A stretch of DNA of 64,000 nucleotides from JBGSYJ01 sp041748075 (GTDB taxonomy: Bacteria; Acidobacteriota; Thermoanaerobaculia; Gp7-AA8): NCBI GenBank assembly GCA_041748075.1, contig JBGTDX010000073.1, positions 1-64,000 on the forward strand. Direction: 5' to 3'. Below, in pieces: positions 16,658-26,700 of this stretch; the first letter of the stretch is position 1; each line of letters begins with the position of its first letter. The translations under genes were made by a program, and so were the position numbers. Below the pieces are notes generated by a model. That model worked only from the letters and a program-made list of their open reading frames with translations. It had not been told where the DNA came from and ran no database searches.

Positions 16658-19021
16658 TCAGCGGTCCTGTTCCTCCGCGGCGCGAACCGCCGCCCGGAGG
16701 TCTTCAAGCGTTGCACCTGCGCCGTGGACGCCAACGAGACGCTCGACATCGAGTCCCGCCGTCTCGATTCTCTCAATGAGTGACCGGCTCTGCGGGCGCG
16801 CCGGTTCCGGATTGCCGGGCCGGTGAACGTAGAGATCCCCCTGGAAGAGAATGCGTTCGTCCGGGAGCCACAGAAAGAGCATCTCTTCAGCGTGACTCGG
16901 CACATGGATCCGATGAACTTCGACCTTCGGACCAGCACCCACGAGGAGAAGCTTCTCCCCTGTTACGAGATCGAGCGCGATCTCACCTATCGGCGCCTCT
17001 CCTGCAAGCGTTCTCGGCGCTCGCGCGATCTGGCGAAAGAACGAGGCGTTACCCGGCGTCGATATGATCCGGGCTCCCGCCTGCATCATCGCCGGCACGC
17101 CGCCGGAATGGTCGAAGTGATGGTGTGTCACTACGACGGAGAGAGCCCGCTTCGCCGGAAAGGTTTGTTCGAGGAATTCCAGGACTGTCTCCATGGAAGC
17201 GGCGTCGACCGGCGCTTCTCCGATCAGCAGCCCCTCATCCCATTCGACCACGAGCGACTGATAATCAGCCCCGCCGATATTCGAGACCAGCCAGACCCTG
17301 TCCGCCAGACGTTTGATCGAGATCGGTTCGTCCACGCGCACTGACCCCTCCTCCATCTCGCCGGGTTTCGTGAAGGCCGCGGCAATATCGGCCGGTTTAA
17401 CCGGCCGAACGCTTTCGAGTTTCAGCTCCGCCGAGAGGACTCCGTTGAAGAAAACCCGGAGGGTGGAAGGCAGATTCATTCCGTGAAGGTGAACATCTCC
17501 TGTCAGTCGAGTCTCCTCGATCGTGTCCCCGATAAGAGCGTCTGGAATGGTCCTGAAGATCCTGCGCAGGCGATTCTGCTCATCCAGCCAGAGCGTCAGA
17601 TGGAAACCTTCGACCGTGGCCGACAGGATTGAGTAGGTCCTCTTATCGTCTCGTCGCAACCCCAGGAGCCGCAATGACCCCGGTTGCTTCATGGCGGCAG
17701 CAATGAGCATAGAGGGTAGCCGCCGCAGATAACGCAGCCTGAGCTCGCCCGGCGCGATGTAGAGCGGTGCGACGCGACCGCTGCCGGCAGAAACCTCGAA
17801 GCCGTCCTCCCCCGTTGCAACCATCCGCACCCTCGAGATGAAATCAGGCCAGTGAAGCTCGTGGTCTACAGAGACCCTGCCCCGCCCGGCGTCGATGATC
17901 AGGTCATCGACCGTCGGAAAGGGGTCGAAGGGCGGAGTGGACCGCCTTGACTGGGAACGCGGATACAGCGTCCCGGAAAAACGCACTCCTGTCGGGCGAA
18001 GAGTTCCTGAGCCGTGGACCTCGAGCGCTCTGGTAAGCAGCTCATGCGCGCGGATCTGCGCAAGCCAGCTTTCGGATGCGAAGTCGAGATCTTCAGCATT
18101 CTCCGGCCAGTCACCGTCCAGAAATTCTCGAATCGCGGGAGTGACCTGGTCGCTGTCGGTCCAGACCTGATGGGCTGCACCCTCGAAGGTAAGCAGCCTT
18201 CCCACAGGCAGTGCTGCCGCCCATTCCCGGCCTCCGCCGTACGCAGCGTTGCGATCCAGCGTCCCGTGGATTGTGAGAACGGGAACCTCCACCGCAGCGG
18301 TATCGGCCAGGTCGAGGTCTCTACCGCGCGCGGAGGTGAAATGATGTTCCAGATGAAAGGCGATGCGGGTGGGCCACTCGTTCGGCAACGCGCAATTCGA
18401 CTTCAGCGCGTCGGCCTTGCCTCGATCGCCAACGAGTCGAGCGCGGATCACACGCCATTCCTGTTCGCAGTAATCCTGCGGACTCGTTTCGTGAAAGCCG
18501 CGGGCGCGCAGTGCTCTCAATTCGGCCACGGCTTCAGCATCCAGGATATCCTCGCTGAAGTTGTCCTGGTCCGGCGGAAAGATCGATCCGAAACGCATGG
18601 CTACCGGCCCGATCTGGACGATGCGTTCGAGTCGATCCGGGTGCTCGAGCGCGTAAAGCACGACCATCTTCCCCAGGTACGAGTAGCCGATCGTATCGAA
18701 CGACTCGACCTTGAAATGACGTCGAATCGCTTCCAGATCACGCACGTCTGCGTCAATGGTCAGCAGAACGGGATCGACTATACGACTCGATCGCCCTCGA
18801 TTACGCATGTCGTACAGGATGAGACGGCGATCCCCTGCCAGGACATCGAGTGCGCCCTGATAGAGAAATCCGCCAGGAACAATCAGCGTCTTCGTTCCCT
18901 GTCCCGTCGTACGCCAATAGAGCTGAACGCCGGGCTCAGTTTCCAGCATCCCCTCGATAGCTGACGCCGGAAACGCAGAAACGAGACCCACGGTGAAGAG
19001 AAGGCACAGGAAGGGGCGCAC
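16658..19021 (-). CDS. Exported alpha/beta hydrolase fused to a metallo-beta-lactamase-fold hydrolase
   Basis: Two hydrolases in one 787-residue exported protein. The GTG at 19021 is chosen over an ATG 30 bases upstream because AAAGGAG precedes it by 6 bases and translation then starts directly with a signal peptide (MRPFLCLLFTVGLVSAFPAS). Residues about 20-310 are an alpha/beta hydrolase of the proline-iminopeptidase type with nucleophile S114 in GYSYLG. Residues about 325-545 are a beta-rich region resembling the domain that precedes MBL domains in many Acidobacteria proteins. Residues about 555-775 are a metallo-beta-lactamase domain with HHHFDH (633-638), a later HVPSH, GD and GVHG metal ligands. 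Both active sites look complete. Substrates unknown. The fusion is unusual. Confidence 0.85.
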   Translation of the reverse strand: MRPFLCLLFTVGLVSAFPASAIEGMLETEPGVQLYWRTTGQGTKTLIVPGGFLYQGALDVLAGDRRLILYDMRNRGRSSRIVDPVLLTIDADVRDLEAIRRHFKVESFDTIGYSYLGKMVVLYALEHPDRLERIVQIGPVAMRFGSIFPPDQDNFSEDILDAEAVAELRALRARGFHETSPQDYCEQEWRVIRARLVGDRGKADALKSNCALPNEWPTRIAFHLEHHFTSARGRDLDLADTAAVEVPVLTIHGTLDRNAAYGGGREWAAALPVGRLLTFEGAAHQVWTDSDQVTPAIREFLDGDWPENAEDLDFASESWLAQIRAHELLTRALEVHGSGTLRPTGVRFSGTLYPRSQSRRSTPPFDPFPTVDDLIIDAGRGRVSVDHELHWPDFISRVRMVATGEDGFEVSAGSGRVAPLYIAPGELRLRYLRRLPSMLIAAAMKQPGSLRLLGLRRDDKRTYSILSATVEGFHLTLWLDEQNRLRRIFRTIPDALIGDTIEETRLTGDVHLHGMNLPSTLRVFFNGVLSAELKLESVRPVKPADIAAAFTKPGEMEEGSVRVDEPISIKRLADRVWLVSNIGGADYQSLVVEWDEGLLIGEAPVDAASMETVLEFLEQTFPAKRALSVVVTHHHFDHSGGVPAMMQAGARIISTPGNASFFRQIARAPRTLAGEAPIGEIALDLVTGEKLLLVGAGPKVEVHRIHVPSHAEEMLFLWLPDERILFQGDLYVHRPGNPEPARPQSRSLIERIETAGLDVERLVGVHGAGATLEDLRAAVRAAEEQDR

Positions 19022-19099
19022 TTGAGTCTCCTTTCGAGATGGCAAAGCCATTCGAAAGGATCGCGACCTCAGTGTCCTGAGGAATACATCAGGAAAACG

Positions 19100-20425
19100 T
19101 CAGGAATCGTTTCGGTGATCCGCGACGGACATGCGCGGGCCTACCTCCGCGAGAACCTCGCGAAACCGGGGATCAGAGTGTAAACGCTCCCACCGATCGT
19201 CGAGCCGGACGAGCAGGAGGGAGAGGTCTTTCTGCTCGATCGCTCTTCCCAGCCATTCCAGGGCGCGCTCGGTCTCACCAGCTTCAGCAAACATGCCTGC
19301 AACGATGGCCGGCCTGACCTCACCCTTGCGCAGCAGGACGTCCACCCGTCGCAACAGTTCGTCACGGTCGAGATCCGTCTCGACCGCCTCGCGCGTCGCA
19401 AGCTTCTCGAGCTGAAGGCTCGCCTCCGGATGTTCCGGGTTGCGGCGCAGAATCCGCTGGTAATCCGCCATGGCGATGTCGTCGTCTCTGAGCATCGTGT
19501 GAATGAAACCGGAGGCCATCAGGACCCGGGCCGAGTCCGGCGCGAGCTCCTTCGCTCGGGCGATCATCCGGCGTGCCTCGTCCGGCCGTTCCGCCAGCAG
19601 CAGGAACTCGGCCAGCGCGGAACAGGACCGGGCCGATGTCGCACTCAACGTATCCGCGCGACGGAGATGCGCTTCTGCCGACTCCCAGTCCCACTGCAGC
19701 ATGCGGAGAATTCCCAGCGCGGCGTGCCCGTCGGCCAGATCCGGGTCGAGACGGACAGCGCGGAGGGCGTCGTATTCGATCAGAGAATCCGCGAAAGCGT
19801 GCGAGATTTCACCTCTGCTCACCAGTACAATCCGCGCGTGAGCACGCCCGGCGCGAGCCGGTGCGGAATCAGGTTCGAGCTCCAGCGCCTGGTCGAACAG
19901 TTCGAGCGCCCGGATCGCAGACGCTCCTGTTGCGAGGTCGAGCTCCGATTCTGCGCGGACGGTCGCAGCCGCCGCCTTCTGTGCCGATGTATCGGAAGAG
20001 CTCGACAGCGCAGCTGTAACTACAATCAGCAGTAAAGCGACGGCCGCGGCCGCGCCGGCCAGCAGCCAGCTTTTCGAACGGAGTGCGCTACGCGGTTCCG
20101 TCATCAATGCGCGGCTTTCCTGAGCCGCGACGAGACGGTAGCCCTTCCGCGGGATGGTCTGGATGTATCGGGGCTTTCGGGCATCGTCTCTCAACGCTCT
20201 TCGCAGCTCATAAATCGCGTTCGTGAGGACTTCCTCTGTCACATGAACATCGCTCCAGACGATTGTAAGAAGTTCATCCCGCGTCAGCACCTCACCGGGG
20301 CGCCGGGCAAGAGCAGCGAGCACTTCCGCCTGCTTGCGCTCGAGACGAACCTCCAGATCTCCACGCCGAAGGAGGTGAAGCTCCGGGCTAAACTCCCAGT
20401 CTCCGATGCTCGTCGGGCGATTCAT
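19100..20425 (-). CDS. CadC-like membrane regulator: winged helix, one TM segment, TPR-like periplasmic part
   Basis: Probable membrane-integrated transcription factor. Residues about 8-100 form an OmpR-type winged-helix DNA-binding domain (SIGDWEFSPELHLLRRG through IQTIPRKGYRLVA). A single membrane segment follows at about 120-145, then a long alpha-helical repeat region of TPR/Sel1-like character, with motifs such as ALELFDQALELEPDSAPA. This layout places DNA binding inside and the repeats outside the membrane, as in CadC and ToxR. Several starts are possible (TTG 20455, ATG 20440, ATG 20425); I chose 20425 because the domain then begins at the usual distance. It is followed by the hydrolase-MBL fusion gene 78 bases on; targets are unknown. 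Confidence 0.87.
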   Translation of the reverse strand: MNRPTSIGDWEFSPELHLLRRGDLEVRLERKQAEVLAALARRPGEVLTRDELLTIVWSDVHVTEEVLTNAIYELRRALRDDARKPRYIQTIPRKGYRLVAAQESRALMTEPRSALRSKSWLLAGAAAAVALLLIVVTAALSSSSDTSAQKAAAATVRAESELDLATGASAIRALELFDQALELEPDSAPARAGRAHARIVLVSRGEISHAFADSLIEYDALRAVRLDPDLADGHAALGILRMLQWDWESAEAHLRRADTLSATSARSCSALAEFLLLAERPDEARRMIARAKELAPDSARVLMASGFIHTMLRDDDIAMADYQRILRRNPEHPEASLQLEKLATREAVETDLDRDELLRRVDVLLRKGEVRPAIVAGMFAEAGETERALEWLGRAIEQKDLSLLLVRLDDRWERLHSDPRFREVLAEVGPRMSVADHRNDS

Positions 20426-20465
20426 AGCCATGACCATCATATCGCGGCCGGGCAATCCTTCCCGG

Positions 20466-21530
20466 TCACGGCGCCGTCGTCAGGAACCGTTTTACGAAGA
20501 GTCGGATCAGCGGGGACATCATGCTTCCTGCAGGGCCGAGCGGCAGGCGGCGAAGACGCTGGACCTGTTCGATGACCAGCACGCTCGCGACAACCAACGA
20601 CAACCCGGCGGTCACTCTCGGATCGTGAATGAGTGTCGCAACTGACGAGAGCGCTCCCAGGCTGGCAAAAGCCAGAATCACCCATGTGACACCAAACGCA
20701 TGCCTTTTGTAGTCGAACCCGTAACGCTGGGCGAGCATCCTCTGCTCCTCCGGAGTGAGAAGCGTCAGCAGCGGTTCGAAGGTGTCCAGGGCATCCCGCA
20801 TTTCGACATCGGCCGACGGGGGTACCGTGTAAAGGCCAAGTCCTCGCTCCGCCAGGAACGGAGATCGATCGGGACTACCTCTCAGGACTGTGAGCCAGTA
20901 GGCGAGATAGAGGAGAAAGCCGGCAGCCGACCCCACTCCCCTGCTCTGCGACATCGCTATGTGGAACCTCACGACTGATTCAATCAGCAGATACACTGAA
21001 GCGACCAGGAGCGGAAACCACACTGGGGACGATCGGGCTTCGATCCTGGCGCCGACAGAGAGAAGGATGATCACGGCAAAAACAACGACCGGGGGAATGC
21101 AGGACATGACGGTCATCCGCGACGCGGAAATACCCAGCTCGTTTTCCAGCCGCGCCTGCACGATCGAAGGAGCATGGCCGAGAAACATCGCAGAGAATGA
21201 AGCGGCGACACTTCGTTTTTGTTGACGTTTTATCGTGCTGTATTGCGTAAGGCGCAGCGCTTCACTCTCATCGTCATACTGATCCATCCTGCGGATGACG
21301 TGATGTTCTTCCCAGGGGGTCATGATGTACCGGATCTCACCGCCGTCGTCCGATTCGATCGCGATCACCTCGAAACAGACTCCATCCCACATCACGGCCG
21401 TCCCGGGATGCTCAGAGTGTGTCCCCCGCTTCGGAACTCGTGCAGTCCAACCTTTCGAGACCGGTGAGTAGAGGATCGTCCGTACGCCTGCCGTGCGAAC
21501 ACGATCACGACCATAGGCCTGCATCCGCAC
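20466..21530 (-). CDS. Conserved membrane protein of unknown function
   Basis: No function recognised. The N-terminal soluble part (roughly residues 25-85, KGWTARVPKRGTHSEHPG then a WDGVCFEV segment) looks like a small beta domain. It is followed by a cytosolic helical linker and about five hydrophobic segments: near 140-160, 168-190, 200-215, 280-300 and 305-320. The segment LGHAPSIVQARLENELGISA before the first membrane span is characteristic enough to search with. It ends 10-40 bases before the HTH-TPR regulator on the same strand, so the two may be cotranscribed. The exact start is uncertain. Confidence 0.7.
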   Translation of the reverse strand: MRMQAYGRDRVRTAGVRTILYSPVSKGWTARVPKRGTHSEHPGTAVMWDGVCFEVIAIESDDGGEIRYIMTPWEEHHVIRRMDQYDDESEALRLTQYSTIKRQQKRSVAASFSAMFLGHAPSIVQARLENELGISASRMTVMSCIPPVVVFAVIILLSVGARIEARSSPVWFPLLVASVYLLIESVVRFHIAMSQSRGVGSAAGFLLYLAYWLTVLRGSPDRSPFLAERGLGLYTVPPSADVEMRDALDTFEPLLTLLTPEEQRMLAQRYGFDYKRHAFGVTWVILAFASLGALSSVATLIHDPRVTAGLSLVVASVLVIEQVQRLRRLPLGPAGSMMSPLIRLFVKRFLTTAP

Positions 21531-21742
21531 ATCGTACGCCCCTTTAGCGGCAGCGGTAAGGACAGGATCGCCATTGCCATTTCTCCAACGGCTGACTCTT
21601 GAAAGTCAAACGCTGGCGCCAGGGCAATCAGCGTATAGAACCGGGCCGGAGGGGACCGAGGGTCGCATCTGCCCTCCACGCAGTAATCACAGCCGGGCAG
21701 GCCGGCACTCACCGAAGTAGCAACATGAAGTAGGATCAACGG

Positions 21743-23461
21743 GTGACTCCTAGCGACCTAACCCGGCACTGGCTGGGAAAGCGAGCGGTGATCGTCGCTC
21801 TCGTGGCCGCCGGCGTTGCCTCAGGGCTCGCTGCAGTCGTCTTTCACCTTCTGGTCGAAGTCGCCCAGCTCTTCATGATCGATCGGGCGGTGATGCTCAG
21901 GGGACCGTGGCGGCCAGTGGTGCTCATCGCGCTGCCTGCGACCGTGGCCGGTCTTCTCGTCTGGTTCGTCAGACGGTTTGTTCCGAGCGCCGAGGGAATC
22001 GGCCTGGCGCGTCTCCGCAGGGCATACGCGGGCGATCCTGATCTGGTGGGCGCTCGCGCGACGGCTTCCACTCTGGTGCTCACTCCCGTGTCCCTCGGAT
22101 CGGGAGCTCCACTCGGACCCGAGGGGCCGATCGTCGTCATCGCGAGCGGTGTGTCGATGTTCGTGGCCAAACTGTTTCGGCTGCCGAGAAAGATGCGCCG
22201 AGGAATGATTCCGGTCGGCACCGCTGCCGGCATCGCGGCAATCTTCAACGCTCCCATGACCGGAGTGGTTTTCGCAATGGAGGAAGTGCTCGGTTCGGCC
22301 GGACGGGGAGTCCTTGGAGGGACGATCATCGCGGCGGTCGCCGGGGCAGTGGTGCAGCGTGTCTTCCTCGGGGGACGCCCGATTCTGCCGGCAGCTGCCG
22401 CAAACTGGACCGACGTTCGCGAGCTCGTCGGGTTCGCAGTTCTCGGAATTCTCGCAGGGGTGCTCTCCGCATTCGCCATACGCGCGACTCTGTGGCTGCG
22501 CAAGAATCTGCGGAACAGGAAAGTATCGCCCGTCGCTCAGGCCGTTGCCGGTGGCGCTCTGGTCGGAGCAGTCGGAACCTTCATCCCGTCCGTTTTCAGC
22601 GTCGGCTACACCACGACCTCGCGATTTCTTCATGGGGATGGTGACCTGATGTTCTCCGCGACAGCGCTTGTGGGCAAACTGCTCGCGTTCATCGCGGCGA
22701 CAGCCACCGGACTCCTTGGAGGAACCTTTGCTCCATCGCTCTTTCTCGGAGCCGCGCTCGGATCCACCGTCGGTGGAGCTATGCAGGGCTGGCTGAATGC
22801 CGGGACCGTAGAGCCGGCGGCCTATGCGCTGGTCGGTATGGGAGCTGTGTTCGGCGGCATGCTGCGGAGTCCACTCGCGTCCGCGCTGATCGTGTTCGAG
22901 CTCACCGGAGACTACGATCTGATTCTTCCGTTGATGCTGGCGATCGCGCTCTCGGTATTCATTTCATCGAGACTCGCTCCGAAGACGCTGACCGAGGATC
23001 AGCTGCAGCGTGAGGGATTCGAGAAGGTTCGCTCCGGGGATCCGCTGTCAGGCCTGAGCGTGAGCGACGTCATGACAAAGAAGCTCGTCCTCATCCGGCA
23101 GGGCATGACCTTCCGCGAGGCCATCGAAACGATCGGATCAGCCCGACATCGCGAGTATCCCGTGGTCGACGGTGAGGACCGTTTGCTGGGAGTACTTCGG
23201 TCCGATGCGATCATCCAAGCAATCTCGCGCGGGGACGTGGATCAGCCGGTCGACAGTTACATCGCCACGCCATCGGTCATCGCTCGGCCCTCGCAGCCGC
23301 TGCTCAGCTTTCTTACGATCATGTCGAAAGAGGGAACCGACCGCGCCCCGGTGGTCGACGCATCGAACCGTCTGGCAGGGTTCGTGAGCCCATCCGACGT
23401 GATACGCGCACGAATGCAGGTTCGCCCGGACGAAGAGGAGGAGATGGGCCTGCTGGGATGA
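21743..23461 (+). CDS. ClC-family chloride channel or Cl-/H+ antiporter with CBS pair
   Basis: Inner-membrane anion transporter. The ClC signatures are clear: GSGAP (119-123), GPEGP with gating glutamate E127, and FNAPMTG-VVFAMEE with E180-E181, the second matching the proton glutamate of exchangers such as E. coli ClC. That points to a Cl-/H+ antiporter rather than a channel. About ten membrane segments fill residues 15-415. Two CBS domains occupy about 440-500 and 505-565 and may sense adenine nucleotides. Start is GTG with only a weak AGGA upstream. It stands alone, preceded by a 212-base gap with nothing recognisable. Confidence 0.93.
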   Translation: MTPSDLTRHWLGKRAVIVALVAAGVASGLAAVVFHLLVEVAQLFMIDRAVMLRGPWRPVVLIALPATVAGLLVWFVRRFVPSAEGIGLARLRRAYAGDPDLVGARATASTLVLTPVSLGSGAPLGPEGPIVVIASGVSMFVAKLFRLPRKMRRGMIPVGTAAGIAAIFNAPMTGVVFAMEEVLGSAGRGVLGGTIIAAVAGAVVQRVFLGGRPILPAAAANWTDVRELVGFAVLGILAGVLSAFAIRATLWLRKNLRNRKVSPVAQAVAGGALVGAVGTFIPSVFSVGYTTTSRFLHGDGDLMFSATALVGKLLAFIAATATGLLGGTFAPSLFLGAALGSTVGGAMQGWLNAGTVEPAAYALVGMGAVFGGMLRSPLASALIVFELTGDYDLILPLMLAIALSVFISSRLAPKTLTEDQLQREGFEKVRSGDPLSGLSVSDVMTKKLVLIRQGMTFREAIETIGSARHREYPVVDGEDRLLGVLRSDAIIQAISRGDVDQPVDSYIATPSVIARPSQPLLSFLTIMSKEGTDRAPVVDASNRLAGFVSPSDVIRARMQVRPDEEEEMGLLG

Positions 23462-23707
23462 ACCGAGAGGCCTCGGTGCCCGAACAGGACTCACCAAACG
23501 GCAGCCTGGGCCACGGGTCCGCCTGATTGCGAGTCAGCGCGACACGGCGAGCACATCGATCCCTGCTTGCGGTCGTGGTGCTGCTGTGGGAAAGTGAAGG
23601 GTTGCGTGTCAGAAGACTGACCTGCCGGATCCATCTCATGCAATCTTCCAGCATCCACCTCCGAAAAACGGACCCTGAGCTCAGTTTCGCCGGCTCACTG
23701 CCTGATC

Positions 23708-26700
23708 GTGCGTCCTGAAAAAAGTCTGAAGCGCTTCGTGGCTCCCGGCATTCGCAGCCGTGGCGAGGACTACTACCTGAGCAATCGGGTGCGCACGATC
23801 CATCGCGAAGGGAGAACGATTCAATGTACGGTGCGCGGAAGCGACATTTACAGCGTGCAGCTCACTGCGGAGAAAGACAACCTCGTCACGTCGTGCACCT
23901 GTCCGTTCTTCGATGAACAGGGACAGACCTGCAAACACATCTGGGCTGCAATCCGGGAATCCTCTGTCAGGGACCTTCTTTCGGGCAGCTTCAATTCGTT
24001 GACGCACAGCGGGAAGCTCGTTCCATTCCGTCCGCGACAGGTCCCCGTTTCTTCGGAGCCGCCGCCGAAGTGGCGAAGCTTTCTCGATGCGCTGCCCAGG
24101 GCGTCCTCGGCGGCGGGATCACTGCACCGAACGAGTCCCCTGCCTGACGAGATCCTCTACATTCTTGGCGAGACGACCACAGTCGCGCCGAAGTGGAGTC
24201 TGAATCTTGCCGTGAAAGCGCGTTCGCGGAAGCGCAACGGCGAGTGGGGTCCGCCAAAACGTTTCTCTCCTGATCTGCGCCAGATCGAGCTACTCGATCC
24301 GTTCGACCGCGAGATGCTCTTGACGCTCAATCTCCAGACTTCAGCCGTCCCGATCGACAGCGACCATCGACTGCGGCCCGCATCTGCCGCGATGCTCCTC
24401 GAGAAACTGGCCCGCGGCGGCCGGCTGTACCTCGAGCGGGGACCGGGGATCACCACTTCACTCGAGTGGGATGACGGGCCAGAGTGGGAACTGATCGTCG
24501 AAGTTGTTCATGTAGAGAGCGGGGACGGCTACGCGATGCGAGGCGCGCTCGTCCGCGGGGACGAGCACGAGCCACTCGACGCCCTGCGGCTCATCATTCC
24601 GGGGCTGCTCGTAACGGGACAGAGGGCGGCGCGGCTTGCAGACACTGACGCTCTCGAGTGGGTGAACGTACTGCTCAAAGCGGGCACCGTGGAGATCCCG
24701 GCGAGGGAGCGCGACGCGCTCGTGGCACGCCTGCTCCACGCCCCGACCGCGATCCGCGTCCCGAATGATCTCGCCGCCGAGGAGGTGAACGTTGCGCTTA
24801 CTCCGATCATCCGACTGGGCAGAGCCCATGAGGATGCGGGAGATGTGTTCGAAGCAGACCTGCTGTTTCGATATCGCGACCTGGAAATCGATTCCAGCGA
24901 GGAACTTCGTGCATGGCTTGACGGTCGGCAGATCATCCGTCGAGACATTGCGCGCGAGCAGTCATGTATCAGGGAGCTGGCGAAGTCCGGCTTCGTAACG
25001 AACTACCACCGCGGATTCACGATTCGCGCGGGTATGCTCGGTCCTGCGCTCGATCAACTCGTACGCAAGGGATGGCTCGTCGAGATCGACGGGAAATCAG
25101 TGCGTACCGCGGATGACACGAATGCCGAGATCTCCAGCGGGATCGACTGGTTCGACCTCGGCGGAGGCGCTCGGTTCGGCACAGAGACCGTGCCTCTGCC
25201 CGATCTTCTGACCGCGCTCGAGCGCCATCGTCCCGTCGTTCTTCTCGCCGACGGTTCGCTCGGGATCGTGCCGGGCGAATGGGTCGAACAGTTCGCCTCA
25301 ATCGCCCAGCTCGCCGAGCGAACCGGCAACGCCCTCCGATTCAAGAACCATCAGGCCCTGCTCATCGATGCGCTTCTCGGCGCCCGGGCAGACAGTACAG
25401 ATCGTGGTTTCGCGCAGATACGTGAGAGGGTCACAAAAGCACAGCGCGCCGAGCCCGCCCACGAATCGGATTCATTCCGCGGCGAGCTTCGTCCGTACCA
25501 GCGTGAGGGACTCGGATGGCTGCTCTACCTGCGCGAGGCAGGCATCGGCGGCTGCCTCGCCGACGACATGGGACTCGGCAAGACCATTCAGGTGCTCGCA
25601 CTGCTCGACAGGCTTCCTCGCGAAGACAGGAGTCCATCCATCGTCGTCGCTCCACGTTCCCTGCTTTTCAACTGGAAGAAGGAAGCCGAGCGGTTTACAC
25701 CCGGATTGAGAGTCCTCGAGCATCATGGCAACGACAGAGTCCGGGACGCGAGTTATTTCGCCGAGTACGACCTGATCCTCACGACCTACGGCACGATGCG
25801 GCTCGACATTGCCCAGCTCGCGGAGATCGAGTTCAGGTACGCCATTCTCGACGAGGCTCAGTCTGTCAAGAATTCATCCAGCCAGATTGCGAAGGCGGTG
25901 CGTCTTCTTCGCAGCCAGCATCGTCTCGCCCTCAGCGGGACTCCGATAGAGAATCACATAGGCGAGCTCTGGAGCCTGTTCGAGTTCCTCGATCCGGGGA
26001 TGCTGGGCCCGGCACGCTGGTTCCAGCGAAACTTCGCCGCCAGGACCGTGACCCAGGAAAAACGCCAACTCCTCGGAAGCATTCTGCGCCCTCTCATTCT
26101 CCGCCGTACGAAAGAACAGGTCGCACCCGAATTGCCATCGCGAACGGAACAGACGCTCTACTGTGAGCTGGAACCATCCGAGAGGAAGCGGTACGAGGAA
26201 TTGCGCCAGTACTACCGCGTCACTCTCCTCCAATCGGTGCGCGAGAAGGGACTCGCCCGTTCGAAGATGCACGTGCTCGAGGCTCTGCTTCGCCTGCGCC
26301 AGGCAGCATGCCATCCGGCCCTGCTCGACAAATCAGCGGGAGGCACCAGTTCGAAACTTCAGCTGCTCTTCGATGAGCTGGATGAAGTGATCGAGAGCGG
26401 CCACCGCGCGCTGGTCTTCTCCCAGTTCACGTCGCTCCTCGCACTCGTCCGGAACGATCTGGACAAGCGGGGAATCGCCTACTCCTATCTGGACGGCACG
26501 ACACGCAATCGTGGAAGGATCGTCGAAGAGTTTCAAAGCGAGGCGGGACCTCCGTTGTTTCTCATCAGCCTGAAAGCGGGAGGTTTGGGCCTCAATCTCA
26601 CGGCTGCCGACTACGTATTCCTGCTCGACCCGTGGTGGAACCCCGCAGTCGAAGCACAGGCGATCGATCGCACCCATCGCATAGGACAGGAAAAACCCGT

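Noticed and set aside
16642..16675. Bidirectional terminator between the DUF4920 and hydrolase-MBL genes
   Set aside because: Only a 7-bp arm (gaggaac/gttcctc) with a long loop, overlapping the coding end of the minus-strand gene; too weak to call.
18014..18964. 316-codon plus-strand frame opposite the hydrolase-MBL fusion
   Set aside because: Antisense to the alpha/beta hydrolase domain, without own ribosome site or recognisable motif.
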